A stretch of 64,000 nt of DNA, taken from contig CAWGNN010000011.1 in NCBI GenBank assembly GCA_963824105.1, forward strand, positions 310,001 to 374,000, read 5' to 3'. This document shows, in pieces, positions 16,431 through 24,712 of this stretch; the first letter of the stretch is position 1; each line of letters opens with the position of its first letter. This DNA is from CAWDVB01 sp963824105 (GTDB taxonomy: Bacteria > Actinomycetota > Actinomycetes > Propionibacteriales > Nocardioidaceae). Made by a program: the position numbers and the translations under genes. Under the pieces are notes generated by a model. The model saw nothing but the letters and a program-made list of their open reading frames with translations, made no database searches and had not been told where the DNA came from.

Positions 16431-17618
16431 GTGTACGGCGCGTTCAAGGAGCAATTGGCGACCACGCTGCAGGAGATCCGGTCGGCGGGCCTGTACAAGA
16501 ACGAGCGGGAGCTCACCTCGGCACAGTCGGCGCACATCACGACCAAGAAGCTGTCCGCGATCAACTTCTGTGCCAACAACTACCTCGGCTTGGCCAACCA
16601 CCCGTCCGTGGTTGCCGCGGCGACCGATGCCCTCCGGGAGTGGGGCTTCGGCATGGCGAGCGTCCGGTTCATCTGCGGCACCCAGACCCTCCACACCGAG
16701 CTCGAGCAACGGATCGCCGCCTTCGTCGGCACCGACGCAGCCATCCTCTACTCGTCGTGCTTCGACGCCAACGGCGGGATCTTCGAGGCGCTGTTCAGCG
16801 AGCAGGACGCGATCATCTCCGATGAGCTCAACCATGCTTCGCTCATCGACGGGATCCGGTTGTGCAAGGCCCAGAGACTCCGCTACAAGAACGCGGACAT
16901 GGCCGACCTCGAGGCTCAGCTGAAGGCGGCACAGGGCGCTCGACGCCGGGTAGTGGTGACCGACGGCGTCTTCTCCATGGACGGGTCCTTCGCGCCGCTG
17001 GACCGCATCTGTGACCTGGCCGACGCCTACGACGCGCTGGTGATGGTCGACGACTCCCACGCGGTGGGTTTCGTCGGTCAGGGAGGACGAGGGACCCACG
17101 AACGCTCCGGAGTCATGGACCGGGTCGACATCCTCACTGGCACCCTGGGAAAGGCTCTGGGGGGAGCGTCCGGCGGGTACGTCGCTGCCCACCAGGAGAT
17201 CGTCGACCTGCTCCGGCAGCGCTCGCGGCCCTATCTCTTCTCCAACGCGGTAGCCCCGTCCGTGGTGGCGGGGTCGATGGCGGCCCTGGAACTGGCGGCT
17301 GATTCGGACGCCGAGCGAGCCGCGCTGATCCGCAACTCAGAGCTCTTCCGGACCCTGATGACCGAGGCGGGCTTCGACCTGCTCCCGGGCAGCCATCCGA
17401 TCACCCCGGTGATGTTCCCCGGTGACGACGGAGCCCGCCAGGCGACTGCCATCGCCGACGCCATGCTTGACTTGGGCATCTACGTCATCGCGTTCTCCTA
17501 CCCGGTGGTGCCAAAGGGGAAGGCGAGGATCCGTGTGCAGCTCTCCGCTGCCCACAGCGAGGCCGATGTCCGGGCCTGCGTCGACGCCTTCGTCAAGGCG
17601 CGCGAGTCGATCGGCTGA
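16431..17618 (+). CDS. kbl: Glycine C-acetyltransferase (2-amino-3-ketobutyrate CoA ligase)
   Basis: 395 residues, a PLP enzyme of the alpha-oxoamine synthase family. It cleaves 2-amino-3-ketobutyrate with CoA to glycine and acetyl-CoA. Motifs: INFCANNYLGLANHP, GMASVRFICGTQTLHTELE, MVDDSHAVGFVG (PLP-binding Asp) and the Schiff-base lysine in TGTLGKALGGASGGY. C-terminal IRVQLSAAHS is typical. The GTG at 16431 follows a strong GAAGGAGG site. It forms the classical Tdh/Kbl pair, and its product glycine is a substrate of the glycine cleavage proteins elsewhere in the window. Confidence 0.95.
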   Translation: MYGAFKEQLATTLQEIRSAGLYKNERELTSAQSAHITTKKLSAINFCANNYLGLANHPSVVAAATDALREWGFGMASVRFICGTQTLHTELEQRIAAFVGTDAAILYSSCFDANGGIFEALFSEQDAIISDELNHASLIDGIRLCKAQRLRYKNADMADLEAQLKAAQGARRRVVVTDGVFSMDGSFAPLDRICDLADAYDALVMVDDSHAVGFVGQGGRGTHERSGVMDRVDILTGTLGKALGGASGGYVAAHQEIVDLLRQRSRPYLFSNAVAPSVVAGSMAALELAADSDAERAALIRNSELFRTLMTEAGFDLLPGSHPITPVMFPGDDGARQATAIADAMLDLGIYVIAFSYPVVPKGKARIRVQLSAAHSEADVRACVDAFVKARESIG

Positions 17619-17689
17619 GGCTGGCTGACCGTTCGGCGGCTCTCTTCCGACCGCTCGCGTACGAGGCGTACGGCCCGATCTTCTGAGCG

Positions 17690-17707
17690 CTTGGCCGGCG
17701 GGCCAAG
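17690..17707. repeat. Short inverted repeat downstream of kbl
   Basis: CTTGGCC (17690-17696) and GGCCAAG (17701-17707) flank GGCG. It lies 72 bases after the kbl stop and 57 before the acyl-CoA synthetase start. It may be a weak terminator or an operator. Confidence 0.35.
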
Positions 17708-17763
17708 ATGGTGACGCACGCGGGTGTGAGCCTGCGGTGGGAACAACGAGGAAGAGAGCAAGG

Positions 17764-19437
17764 ATGAACAAGGAGCTGCTTGCCGCGCGGGACTACCTCC
17801 TCGGCCGGTATGGCGATTTCGAGAAGGCGTCGAGCGAGTTCGAGTGGCCTGACGTCGGCGAGAGGTTCTGCTGGGCCCAGGACTGGTTCGACGCGTTCGC
17901 TCGCGGGAACGACCGGCCGGGCCTGGTGATCGTGGAAGGCGACGGAAGCGTCGCCTCGTACACCTTCGGTGAGTTGGTCGATGCCTCCGACCAGCTGGCG
18001 CACTGGATGGCCGGTCACGGAGTGTCGAAGGGCAGCGGGGTTCTCGTGATGCTCAACAACCAGATCGAGCTCTGGCAGACCATGCTCGCCCTGATGAAGC
18101 TCGGCGCTGTGACCCTGCCGACCACGACCGCGGTGGGCCCGGCCGACCTGGCCGACCGGATCGAGCGTGGTGCCGCGAGCTTCGTGGTTTGCAACCCACA
18201 GGACGCGAGCAAGCTCGAGGGCGTCCAGGGCGACTATGCCGTGCTGACCACCGACCGCTTCGCCGAGGCTTTCGCCCTCGCTCCGCAGCCGGTCGAGCAC
18301 CCGGGGACCTCCCCAGAGGACCGGCTGCTTCTCTACTTCACCTCCGGCACGACCAGTCGGCCCAAGCTGGTCGAGCACACCCAGGTGTCCTACCCGGTGG
18401 GGCACCTTTCGACGATGTACTGGCTGGGGCTGCGCCCCGGTGACGTGCACCTGAACATCTCCTCGCCCGGGTGGGCCAAGCACGCCTGGTCCTCCTTCTT
18501 CGCTCCGTGGCTCGCCGAGGCGACCGTGATGGTGTACAACTACGCGCGCTTCGACGCTGCTGCCCTGCTGAGCGTCCTGGCCGAGCAGCACGTGACGACC
18601 TTCTGTGCTCCGCCGACGGTCTGGCGGATGCTCATCAACGCTGACCTGTCCGCCGGTCCGGGCACCCTCCGTGAGCTGGTGGCCGCCGGAGAGCCGCTCA
18701 ACCCCGAGGTCATCGAGCAGGTGCGGGCCAGGTGGGGCTTGACGATCCGAGACGGTTTCGGTCAGACGGAGACCACCGCTCAGGTGGGGAACACTCCGGG
18801 ATCGGAGCTGAAGCTCGGTTCCATGGGCCGGCCGCTGCCCGGGGTTCCAGTCGTCCTCGTGGACCCCCTCACCGACATGCGTACCGAGACCGAGGGCGAG
18901 ATCTGTCTCGACCTCACGGGAAACAAGGGTGCTCGGCCGCTGAACCTGATGACCGGCTACCAGGGCAACGACGAGCTCAACGCCGACGCCATGGCCGGAG
19001 GCTTTTACCACACCGGGGACGTTGCCTCGATCGACTCCGACGGGTACATCACCTACGTCGGGCGCACCGACGACGTCTTCAAGGCGAGTGACTACAAGAT
19101 CAGCCCCTTCGAGCTCGAGTCGGTGCTGATCGAGCACCCGGCCGTCGCCGAGGCCGCGGTCGTTCCGACGCCGGACCCGGTGCGACTGGCCGTGCCGAAG
19201 GCCTACATCGCCCTGGCTCCGGGCCACGACCCAAGCCCCGAGACCGCCGAGTCGATCCTGAAGTACGCGCGGGAGAAGCTCGCGCCGTATCAGCGGGTGC
19301 GACGCCTGGAGTTCTTCGAGCTTCCGAAGACGATCAGCGGCAAGATCCGCCGGGTCGAGCTGCGGACCCGCGAGAGCGACGAGGACACCTCCTCGACCGA
19401 GTACCGCGACGACCAGTTTCCGGGGCTGCGGGGGTAG
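17764..19437 (+). CDS. AMP-dependent acyl-CoA synthetase
   Basis: 557 residues of the ANL superfamily, activating a carboxylic acid as acyl-AMP and then acyl-CoA. The phosphate loop is YFTSGTTSRPKLVEH; further motifs are DGFGQTETT, the hinge region YHTGDVASIDSDGYITYVGR with DDVFKASDYKISP, and the catalytic lysine in PKTISGKIRRVELR. The architecture is closest to medium-chain acyl-CoA/acetoacetyl synthetase-like enzymes (VEH after the loop, SPGWAKHAW). The exact acid is unknown. The ATG at 17764 follows AGAGCAAGG and is preferred to an in-frame start at 17737. Confidence 0.88.
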   Translation: MNKELLAARDYLLGRYGDFEKASSEFEWPDVGERFCWAQDWFDAFARGNDRPGLVIVEGDGSVASYTFGELVDASDQLAHWMAGHGVSKGSGVLVMLNNQIELWQTMLALMKLGAVTLPTTTAVGPADLADRIERGAASFVVCNPQDASKLEGVQGDYAVLTTDRFAEAFALAPQPVEHPGTSPEDRLLLYFTSGTTSRPKLVEHTQVSYPVGHLSTMYWLGLRPGDVHLNISSPGWAKHAWSSFFAPWLAEATVMVYNYARFDAAALLSVLAEQHVTTFCAPPTVWRMLINADLSAGPGTLRELVAAGEPLNPEVIEQVRARWGLTIRDGFGQTETTAQVGNTPGSELKLGSMGRPLPGVPVVLVDPLTDMRTETEGEICLDLTGNKGARPLNLMTGYQGNDELNADAMAGGFYHTGDVASIDSDGYITYVGRTDDVFKASDYKISPFELESVLIEHPAVAEAAVVPTPDPVRLAVPKAYIALAPGHDPSPETAESILKYAREKLAPYQRVRRLEFFELPKTISGKIRRVELRTRESDEDTSSTEYRDDQFPGLRG

Positions 19438-19457
19438 CCAGGGCAGCTCAACACTGG

Positions 19458-19473
19458 ATACCCTGGGGGGTAT
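19458..19473. promoter_or_regulatory. CsoR/CstR-family-type operator ATACCC-N4-GGGTAT
   Basis: The 16 bases ATACCCTGGGGGGTAT have perfect 6-bp arms with a G-rich centre. CsoR, RicR and CstR repressors bind sites of this kind in copper or persulfide response. A -10-like TATGCT overlaps its right edge (19471-19476). The next genes are a 32-residue membrane peptide and a thioredoxin-like protein, so persulfide/thiol sensing is more likely than copper. A second site with the same arms occurs at 52288-52303. Confidence 0.65.
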
Positions 19474-19513
19474 GCTGGTGCCCCAGTCCGCCGGACGCGA
19501 GAGAACCCCGGCG

Positions 19514-19612
19514 ATGAGCTCTGCCGACGTGACCCTTCGGGGCGCGTTCGTCGGCGGTCTGGTGTCGTTCCTGTCCTTCATCGGCCTCGGCGACTTGCTC
19601 GGTCTTGGCTGA
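19514..19612 (+). CDS. Small 32-residue membrane peptide
   Basis: From the ATG at 19514 the frame reads MSSADVTLRGAFVGGLVSFL and continues to FIGLGDLLGLG before a TGA at 19610. It is one hydrophobic, glycine-rich helix with a short polar head. A longer version from ATG 19472 (46 residues) would start inside the operator and so is less likely. It ends 16 bp before the thioredoxin-like gene and shares the upstream operator, suggesting co-transcription. No clear ribosome site is seen, so coding is plausible but unproven. Confidence 0.45.
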   Translation: MSSADVTLRGAFVGGLVSFLSFIGLGDLLGLG

Positions 19613-19628
19613 GACGAGAGGAGCTCAC

Positions 19629-20627
19629 ATGGACTCGCCACGGAGCACCCGTGCCCAGCAGGAGCGGGCCATGCAGGAGGCACTGAGTGTCGCCCGTGCC
19701 CGGGAGGCAAGGCAGCGCAAGCTGGTGAATACCTCGGTGGCAGTTGTCCTCATCCTGGCGTTCGGTGCCGTCGCCGCCTTCGCCTTCAGCAACCGAGGGA
19801 CCGCTGCGGTGGATGCGAACGGCGAGCTCTACGTCGCAAAGGGTGAGGCGTTCCGCCTCCCGGGTCTGCTCGACGACAAGCCGGTGAGTCTCCTGGACCA
19901 CCTCGGTTCACCGGTCGTGGTCAACTTCTTCGCATCATGGTGCGTCTACTGCAACGAGGAGCTTCCCGGGTTCATACAGGTGGCGAAGGCGTCGACGGGC
20001 CAGGTCGACTTCATCGGCGTGGACACCTCCGATCCAGGTGACGGAGCGGCGATGGCCCGCAGGTTTGATCTGGCGGGGGCTGGGTTCGACCTCGCCCGAG
20101 ACATCGGAGTGAGTCCGGCCTCGGACCTGTGGGCCCAATTCCGCACTCAGGGGCTACCCGTAACCGCCTTCTACGACAGTCAAGGCCACCTGGTCGACTT
20201 CTCCGGCGGGATGCTGACGCAAGCGGAGCTGGAGCAGCGCTTGAGGGTCAACTTCGGGATTGACGTCAGTGCTCCAGATGCGGGGCAGCTCGCGGCGCCG
20301 GTCATCCCGCTGATCCCACGAGGCGCCTATGAGCTCCTGGCTCGCAACGCGGGAGACCCATCCTTCGTCGCCCTCGATATCCGCCCTGCGGCACAGTTCC
20401 TCCGGCTGCACATCCCCGGTGCGGTCAGCATCGAGTCAGGGCCTGACGCGCTTCCGGCGGCCTTCGCCTCTCTGGACAAGTCCGCAAGCTACTTCCTCTA
20501 TGACCAGACGGGGGCTCAGGTAGAGGCGTTGGCCGTCCTGATGCACGACGCCGGGTTCAAGCACGTCTACTACATCGAGGGCGGCTTCGTGAGCTGGGCC
20601 CAGCAGGGCATGCCCACGACGAGCTGA
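19629..20627 (+). CDS. Membrane-anchored TlpA-like thioredoxin fused to a rhodanese-like domain
   Basis: 332 residues. A signal-anchor helix lies at about residues 35-55 (NTSVAVVLILAFGAVAAFAF), placing the rest outside the membrane. A thioredoxin domain follows, with VVVNFFASWCVYCNEELPGF carrying a WCVYC redox pair. From about residue 230 a rhodanese fold is seen (ALDIRPAAQFLRLHIPGAVS and HVYYIEGGFVSWAQQGMP). In active rhodaneses a Cys follows the Y of the VVYC loop; here that place is Asp292 (FLYDQTG), so sulfurtransferase activity is probably lost. The ATG at 19629 has GAGAGGAG upstream. The operator at 19458 and the sulfur-type domains suggest a thiol or persulfide role. Confidence 0.8.
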   Translation: MDSPRSTRAQQERAMQEALSVARAREARQRKLVNTSVAVVLILAFGAVAAFAFSNRGTAAVDANGELYVAKGEAFRLPGLLDDKPVSLLDHLGSPVVVNFFASWCVYCNEELPGFIQVAKASTGQVDFIGVDTSDPGDGAAMARRFDLAGAGFDLARDIGVSPASDLWAQFRTQGLPVTAFYDSQGHLVDFSGGMLTQAELEQRLRVNFGIDVSAPDAGQLAAPVIPLIPRGAYELLARNAGDPSFVALDIRPAAQFLRLHIPGAVSIESGPDALPAAFASLDKSASYFLYDQTGAQVEALAVLMHDAGFKHVYYIEGGFVSWAQQGMPTTS

Positions 20628-20655
20628 GCAATGCCAGCGGCTCGCAGATCCGCGG

Positions 20656-21426
20656 CTACTCCGGGGAGCCTCGCATCTGAGCAACCTCGTCCCGCAGGGC
20701 ACGCACCTCCTCGAGCACTGCCCGGAGGGCTCGGTCGGTGGCCTCCTCGGAGCTCTCGATCTCTGTGGTGACGCCCTGGAGCCGCTGGACGAACCACGTC
20801 GCGATCGACGCGGTGATGACACCGATCAGGGCGATCCCGATGAGCATCAGGCCGATCGCGATGAACCGGCCCGCGGTAGTCACGGGGTACCGGTCGCCGT
20901 AGCCCACGGTCGTCACGGTCGCCACCGTCCACCAGAGCCCGTCGCCCAGGCTGTGGATGTTGGACCCCGGCGCGTTGCGCTCGACATCGCGGATCAGCAC
21001 CCCGGACAGGAGCATCGCGAGGAAGGTGACCACTCCGGCATAGGTCAGCACCCGCCCTTGCAGGGAGGAGGAGGCGTGCTTGTAAGTGATAGCAGCGACC
21101 GAGAAGACGCGCAGGACACTGAAGACACGCAGCGGCCGGAGCATCGGAAGGACAACGATCAGGAGGTCGAGCAGGTGCGTCCGGACGAAGTGCCACCGGT
21201 GGCGCGACAGGTAGAGCAGGGTGAAGTAGTCGAGCACGAAAGCGGCCCAGATCAAGACGTTGCCACTCTCGACCAGCAACGTCATCTGATGGGAGAGAGA
21301 CCAGATCCTGGGAGCGAGGATCAGGAGGAGGAAAGCCACCGCAAGGACGAAGAGGGGGCGCTCGGTCCAACGGTTCCACCGGTCGTACCCGTTGTTGGCT
21401 TTGAAGTTGGCGAGGCTGCTCGGCAT
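20656..21426 (-). CDS. Voltage-gated-type potassium channel
   Basis: 256 residues. About six membrane helices, a partly charged S4-like stretch (LRPLRVFSVLRVFSV), then a pore loop with the K+ filter in ATVTTVGYGDRYPVT and a last helix (RFIAIGLMLIGIALIGVIT). A C-terminal coiled coil (EEATDRALRAVLEEVRALRDEV) may hold the tetramer together. The ATG at 21426 gives a normal N-terminus; an in-frame TTG at 21507 lies inside a dyad and is disfavoured. It ends 28 bp from the convergent thioredoxin-like gene. Confidence 0.88.
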   Translation of the reverse strand: MPSSLANFKANNGYDRWNRWTERPLFVLAVAFLLLILAPRIWSLSHQMTLLVESGNVLIWAAFVLDYFTLLYLSRHRWHFVRTHLLDLLIVVLPMLRPLRVFSVLRVFSVAAITYKHASSSLQGRVLTYAGVVTFLAMLLSGVLIRDVERNAPGSNIHSLGDGLWWTVATVTTVGYGDRYPVTTAGRFIAIGLMLIGIALIGVITASIATWFVQRLQGVTTEIESSEEATDRALRAVLEEVRALRDEVAQMRGSPE

Positions 21427-21493
21427 GGACAGAGTCTCGCCTACGGAACCAGAGTCCGCAGCCCTGAGAGCTCTGAGACGGGACGTGGCTTCC

Positions 21494-21515
21494 TGAGACT
21501 CCGCCAAGAGTCTCA
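21494..21515. promoter_or_regulatory. Dyad upstream of the potassium channel gene
   Basis: TGAGACTC (21494-21501) and GAGTCTCA (21508-21515) flank CGCCAA. The 8-bp arms are perfect. It is 68 bases upstream of the channel ATG, and more GAGAC/GAGTCTC fragments lie around it. A protein-binding site is plausible, but no regulator gene is adjacent. Confidence 0.4.
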
Positions 21516-21744
21516 GGCGTCTCGGGTGTCCAAATGAGGTGATCGGGCACAGATTCCTCTACCCTGGGTCGGGCGCCGTCCGCGTCTGGCACCACGCGGT
21601 GGCAGACGGTCGGTGGCCCGCGGGGTAGTCACCCCGGGCTCATGGCTAGAACGGACGCTTCCGTGTGGTCATGGGGCATGCTTGGCCGCCGCACTGGTCG
21701 GTGTGGCAACGGGCCTCCGGGCCGCGAGCTACAAGGAGCAGGTT

Positions 21745-22647
21745 GTGTCGTCTTCACCGAGCCAGCTGGCATCGGGCAATCCCGACTCGGGACCGGGCGA
21801 GTCGGTGCCTCGATTCAGCGTCGTGGTCCCCGCCCTGAACGAGGCCGACTACATCGGCCCCTGCCTCTCCTCCTTGGCCCACCAGACCTTCCGGGGCGAC
21901 GTCGAGGTCATCGTCGTGGACAACAACAGCACGGATGCCACGTCGGAGGTGGCGCAAGCCCACGGCGCCAGCGCCATCTTCGAGTCTCAGCCGGGGGTGT
22001 GCTTCGCGCGTCAGGCGGGAACGGAAAGCGCCGCGGGCGAGATCGTCGTCTCCACCGATGCCGACACTACCTTCGACCGCGGGTGGCTCAGCCGGATCGA
22101 CAAGGCGTTCCAAGAGCGCCCCGACCTCGTGGCGGTCGCCGGCGGCTGTCGCTTCGTCGACGCGCCGTGGTGGGGACGTACCTACACAACCCTGCTGTTC
22201 GGGACGGTCAACCTGCTCTACCTGCTCACCGGGCGGGTCATCTACGCCTCGGCCACCAACATCGCCTTCCGCAGGTCGGCATTCACCGGGTACGACACCC
22301 ACATGACCCAGGGTGGTGACGAGTTCGGCCTGCTCCGTCGGCTCAGAGCCAAGGGCAAGATCGCCTTCGACTACGGGAACCCGACCCTGACCTCGTCCCG
22401 CCGACTCCACCGCGGGCTGGCCTACAACCTCTTTGTGACCTGCTTCTACTACTACTTGACCGCCTACGCCCTGAACCGCATCACCGGTCGGCGCATGATG
22501 GGCTCCGCCCCGGAGATCCGTGAAGGCGGTGACTTCCGCGTGGGCGTCGCTCAGGTGCGACGTCATTGGCGTCCCGCCGTCTCCGCCTTGGTGGTGGCCG
22601 TCTTCGCGTTCTTCCTCGCCCTGCGGTTGGGTGTGGACATCGCGTGA
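21745..22647 (+). CDS. Family 2 glycosyltransferase
   Basis: 300 residues. GT-A fold motifs: FSVVVPALNEADYIGPCLSS, VIVVDNNSTDATSEVA, and the DXD-like metal site in VVSTDADTTFDRGWL. A later GGDEFGLLRRL segment is the usual acceptor-side acidic site. One or two C-terminal membrane helices (ALVVAVFAFFLALRLG) anchor it. The GTG at 21745 follows AAGGAG. Its stop overlaps the start of the deacetylase by 4 bases, so the two probably act on the same polysaccharide or glycolipid. Confidence 0.87.
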   Translation: MSSSPSQLASGNPDSGPGESVPRFSVVVPALNEADYIGPCLSSLAHQTFRGDVEVIVVDNNSTDATSEVAQAHGASAIFESQPGVCFARQAGTESAAGEIVVSTDADTTFDRGWLSRIDKAFQERPDLVAVAGGCRFVDAPWWGRTYTTLLFGTVNLLYLLTGRVIYASATNIAFRRSAFTGYDTHMTQGGDEFGLLRRLRAKGKIAFDYGNPTLTSSRRLHRGLAYNLFVTCFYYYLTAYALNRITGRRMMGSAPEIREGGDFRVGVAQVRRHWRPAVSALVVAVFAFFLALRLGVDIA

Positions 22648-23378
22648 CACGTGGGGCCGCCGCGGTCGGCCTGGCGGCGGCTGTTCCCGCTCTAGGCGCG
22701 GCCTACTGGCGTTACATGTCGCCGCACTCGCAAGGACTCGGGTCGTTCCCGTATGAAGGAGAGAACGACGGCGGTCGACCGGTCGTCGCGCTGACCTTCG
22801 ATGACGGCCCCAATGAGCCGTACACCTCCCAGATCGTCGACCTGCTGGGGAACCGCGGGATATCGGGCACCTTCTTCCAGGTGGGACGGTGCGTCCAGCG
22901 CCACCCGGGCCTCAGCCGGGCCCTTGTAGAGGCCGGCCACGTGGTGGGCAACCACAGCTATTCGCACGCCTTCACGCGGGGGTGGACCGAGGATGCGCTC
23001 CGGGCCGAAGTCGGCGAGGCCGAGGAGATCCTGACCGGCGCGCTGGGACAGCGGCCACTGCTCTATCGCCCGCCCTGGTTGATCCGCACAAGAGCGCTCT
23101 ATCGAGTGCTGGCCGAACACGGCCTCCAGCCGGTTTCTGGGGAGTTCTGTCACCCGCTGGAGCCACTCCAACCGGCTCCGGAACGCATCGCTCGCTGGGC
23201 GGCTGCTCGCTCCCGGCCGGGCCGCATCCTGATCTTCCACGACGGGTTCGACGACAAGGGCGGGTACCGCGGCAACACGGTCGGCGCAGTCGCTCGCCTT
23301 CTCGACACGCTGCAGGAGCGCAACTACGACTTCGTGACGGTCGACCGCCTCCTCGGCGTCCCCGCCTACGAGTCGTAG
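22644..23378 (+). CDS. Polysaccharide deacetylase (NodB-type)
   Basis: 244 residues. A short hydrophobic N-terminus (AAAVGLAAAVPALGAAYW) suggests export or anchoring. The NodB domain has LTFDDGPNEPYTSQIVDLL (catalytic Asp and metal Asp), GNHSYSHAF (metal His pair), YRPPWLIRT and the C-terminal LIFHDGFDDK. All main carbohydrate-esterase-4 residues are present, so it is likely an active N-deacetylase on peptidoglycan or other N-acetyl sugars. The GTG start at 22644 overlaps the upstream stop (GTGA). Confidence 0.88.
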   Translation: MTRGAAAVGLAAAVPALGAAYWRYMSPHSQGLGSFPYEGENDGGRPVVALTFDDGPNEPYTSQIVDLLGNRGISGTFFQVGRCVQRHPGLSRALVEAGHVVGNHSYSHAFTRGWTEDALRAEVGEAEEILTGALGQRPLLYRPPWLIRTRALYRVLAEHGLQPVSGEFCHPLEPLQPAPERIARWAAARSRPGRILIFHDGFDDKGGYRGNTVGAVARLLDTLQERNYDFVTVDRLLGVPAYES

Positions 23379-23427
23379 CGCGCCTTCCACCCGCTCCGGG
23401 GCTAGGGTGCGGCTCGGAGGTAGCCTC

Positions 23428-24702
23428 ATGAGCGAGACCGCAACCAGACCCGAGCCGCGCGTCTACGGCTATCGCTGGGCCGTGCTTGCCGCCTTCATGG
23501 CGGTGAACCTCACCATCCAGACACTGTGGATCAGTTACGCGCCGATCACCAGCCAGGCGGCGACCTACTACGGCGTCCCCGAGGTCGCCGTCGGGGCCCT
23601 GGCGATGTCCTTCATGATCGCCTACCTTCCGGTGTCCCTCCCCGCCTCCTCGCTGATCGACCGGCTCGGGCTTCGCCTCGCCGCCGGGTTCGGCGCCCTC
23701 CTTGCCGGGGTCTCGGGCGTGGTTCGAGGCTTGGTCGGCGCGCACTACGTCTGGGTGCTGGTGGCCACGATCGGCGCGGCGATCGCCCAGCCCTTCCTGC
23801 TCAACGCCTGGACCACGGTGTCGTCACACTGGTTCCCGCACTCCCAGCGCGCCACGGCGGTCAGCCTCATCACCCTGGCCAATCTGGTGGGGACGGGGCT
23901 GGGGTTCCAGGTGACCGTCAGCTTGGCCAAGACGATGGCGATCTCGACGATCCAGCTGTGGTACGGCGTTACTGCCCTGGTGTGCGGCGTCGTGTTCGTG
24001 CTGGTGGCCCGGGACAGGCCGCCCACACCGCCGGACCGCGACGGAGAGACCGTCCATGCGCTGATCCTCGTGGGGGCCCGGGACGCATTGCGGGTGCGCC
24101 CGTTCGTGGCCTTCCTGGGGATGGCCTTCGTGGGGATGGGGGTATTCAACGGGGTATCCACCTGGGTCGACGAGATCGTCCGTCCACGGGGGTTCAGCTC
24201 CGACGACGCGGCCAACCTGGGAGCGATGCTCCTGCTCGGTGGTGTCATCGGGGCCGTCGTGCTGTCCGCGCTGTCGGATCGCCTCCGTAGACGGGTTCCG
24301 TTCCTGGTGCTGGCTCTGGGGGCCGCGGCACCGGCGTTAGCCTGGCTCGTCCTGGCTGGCTCGACGTTCAGCCTGCTCGCGGCGGCGTTCACCCTCGGCT
24401 TCTTCATGACCAGTGCGATGCCAGTCGGCATGCAGTACTCCGCGGAGGTCACCTTCCCGACTCCCGAGGGCACGTCCAACGGGCTGATCCAGCTGGCGGG
24501 GCAGGCTTCGGTGGCGTTCGTGCTCCTCATGTGGGCGCTGCGCACGCCGTCGGGCTCCTTCGCCCCGTCGCTCTACCTGCTGGCTGGTCTGCTGCTGATC
24601 GGCGCGGCGGTGGCATGGCGGCTGCCCGAGCCACACCGGCACCTGTCGTTGAAGGCGGCCCTGGCCGCCGACGACGAGCCCACCGATACCGAGGTGACCT
24701 AG
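23428..24702 (+). CDS. Major facilitator superfamily transporter
   Basis: 424 residues and about 12 hydrophobic segments. The loop motif SSLIDRLGLRLAAGFGALLA after TM2 and its weaker repeat LSALSDRLRRRVPFLVLAL after TM8 are MFS signatures. The pattern resembles FLVCR-like/putative heme or metabolite carriers, but the substrate cannot be assigned. The ATG at 23428 has GGAGG 8 bases upstream. It ends 10 bp before the convergent lipoprotein gene. Confidence 0.8.
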   Translation: MSETATRPEPRVYGYRWAVLAAFMAVNLTIQTLWISYAPITSQAATYYGVPEVAVGALAMSFMIAYLPVSLPASSLIDRLGLRLAAGFGALLAGVSGVVRGLVGAHYVWVLVATIGAAIAQPFLLNAWTTVSSHWFPHSQRATAVSLITLANLVGTGLGFQVTVSLAKTMAISTIQLWYGVTALVCGVVFVLVARDRPPTPPDRDGETVHALILVGARDALRVRPFVAFLGMAFVGMGVFNGVSTWVDEIVRPRGFSSDDAANLGAMLLLGGVIGAVVLSALSDRLRRRVPFLVLALGAAAPALAWLVLAGSTFSLLAAAFTLGFFMTSAMPVGMQYSAEVTFPTPEGTSNGLIQLAGQASVAFVLLMWALRTPSGSFAPSLYLLAGLLLIGAAVAWRLPEPHRHLSLKAALAADDEPTDTEVT

Positions 24703-24712
24703 CCGCTAAGGA

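Noticed and set aside
19472..19612. Start of the small membrane peptide at ATG 19472 (46 residues).
   Set aside because: That ATG lies inside the operator and overlaps the -10-like TATGCT, so transcripts would not contain it; ATG 19514 is preferred.
17593..19710. A 705-residue minus-strand frame over the acyl-CoA synthetase.
   Set aside because: Shadow frame; the plus strand carries all ANL motifs.
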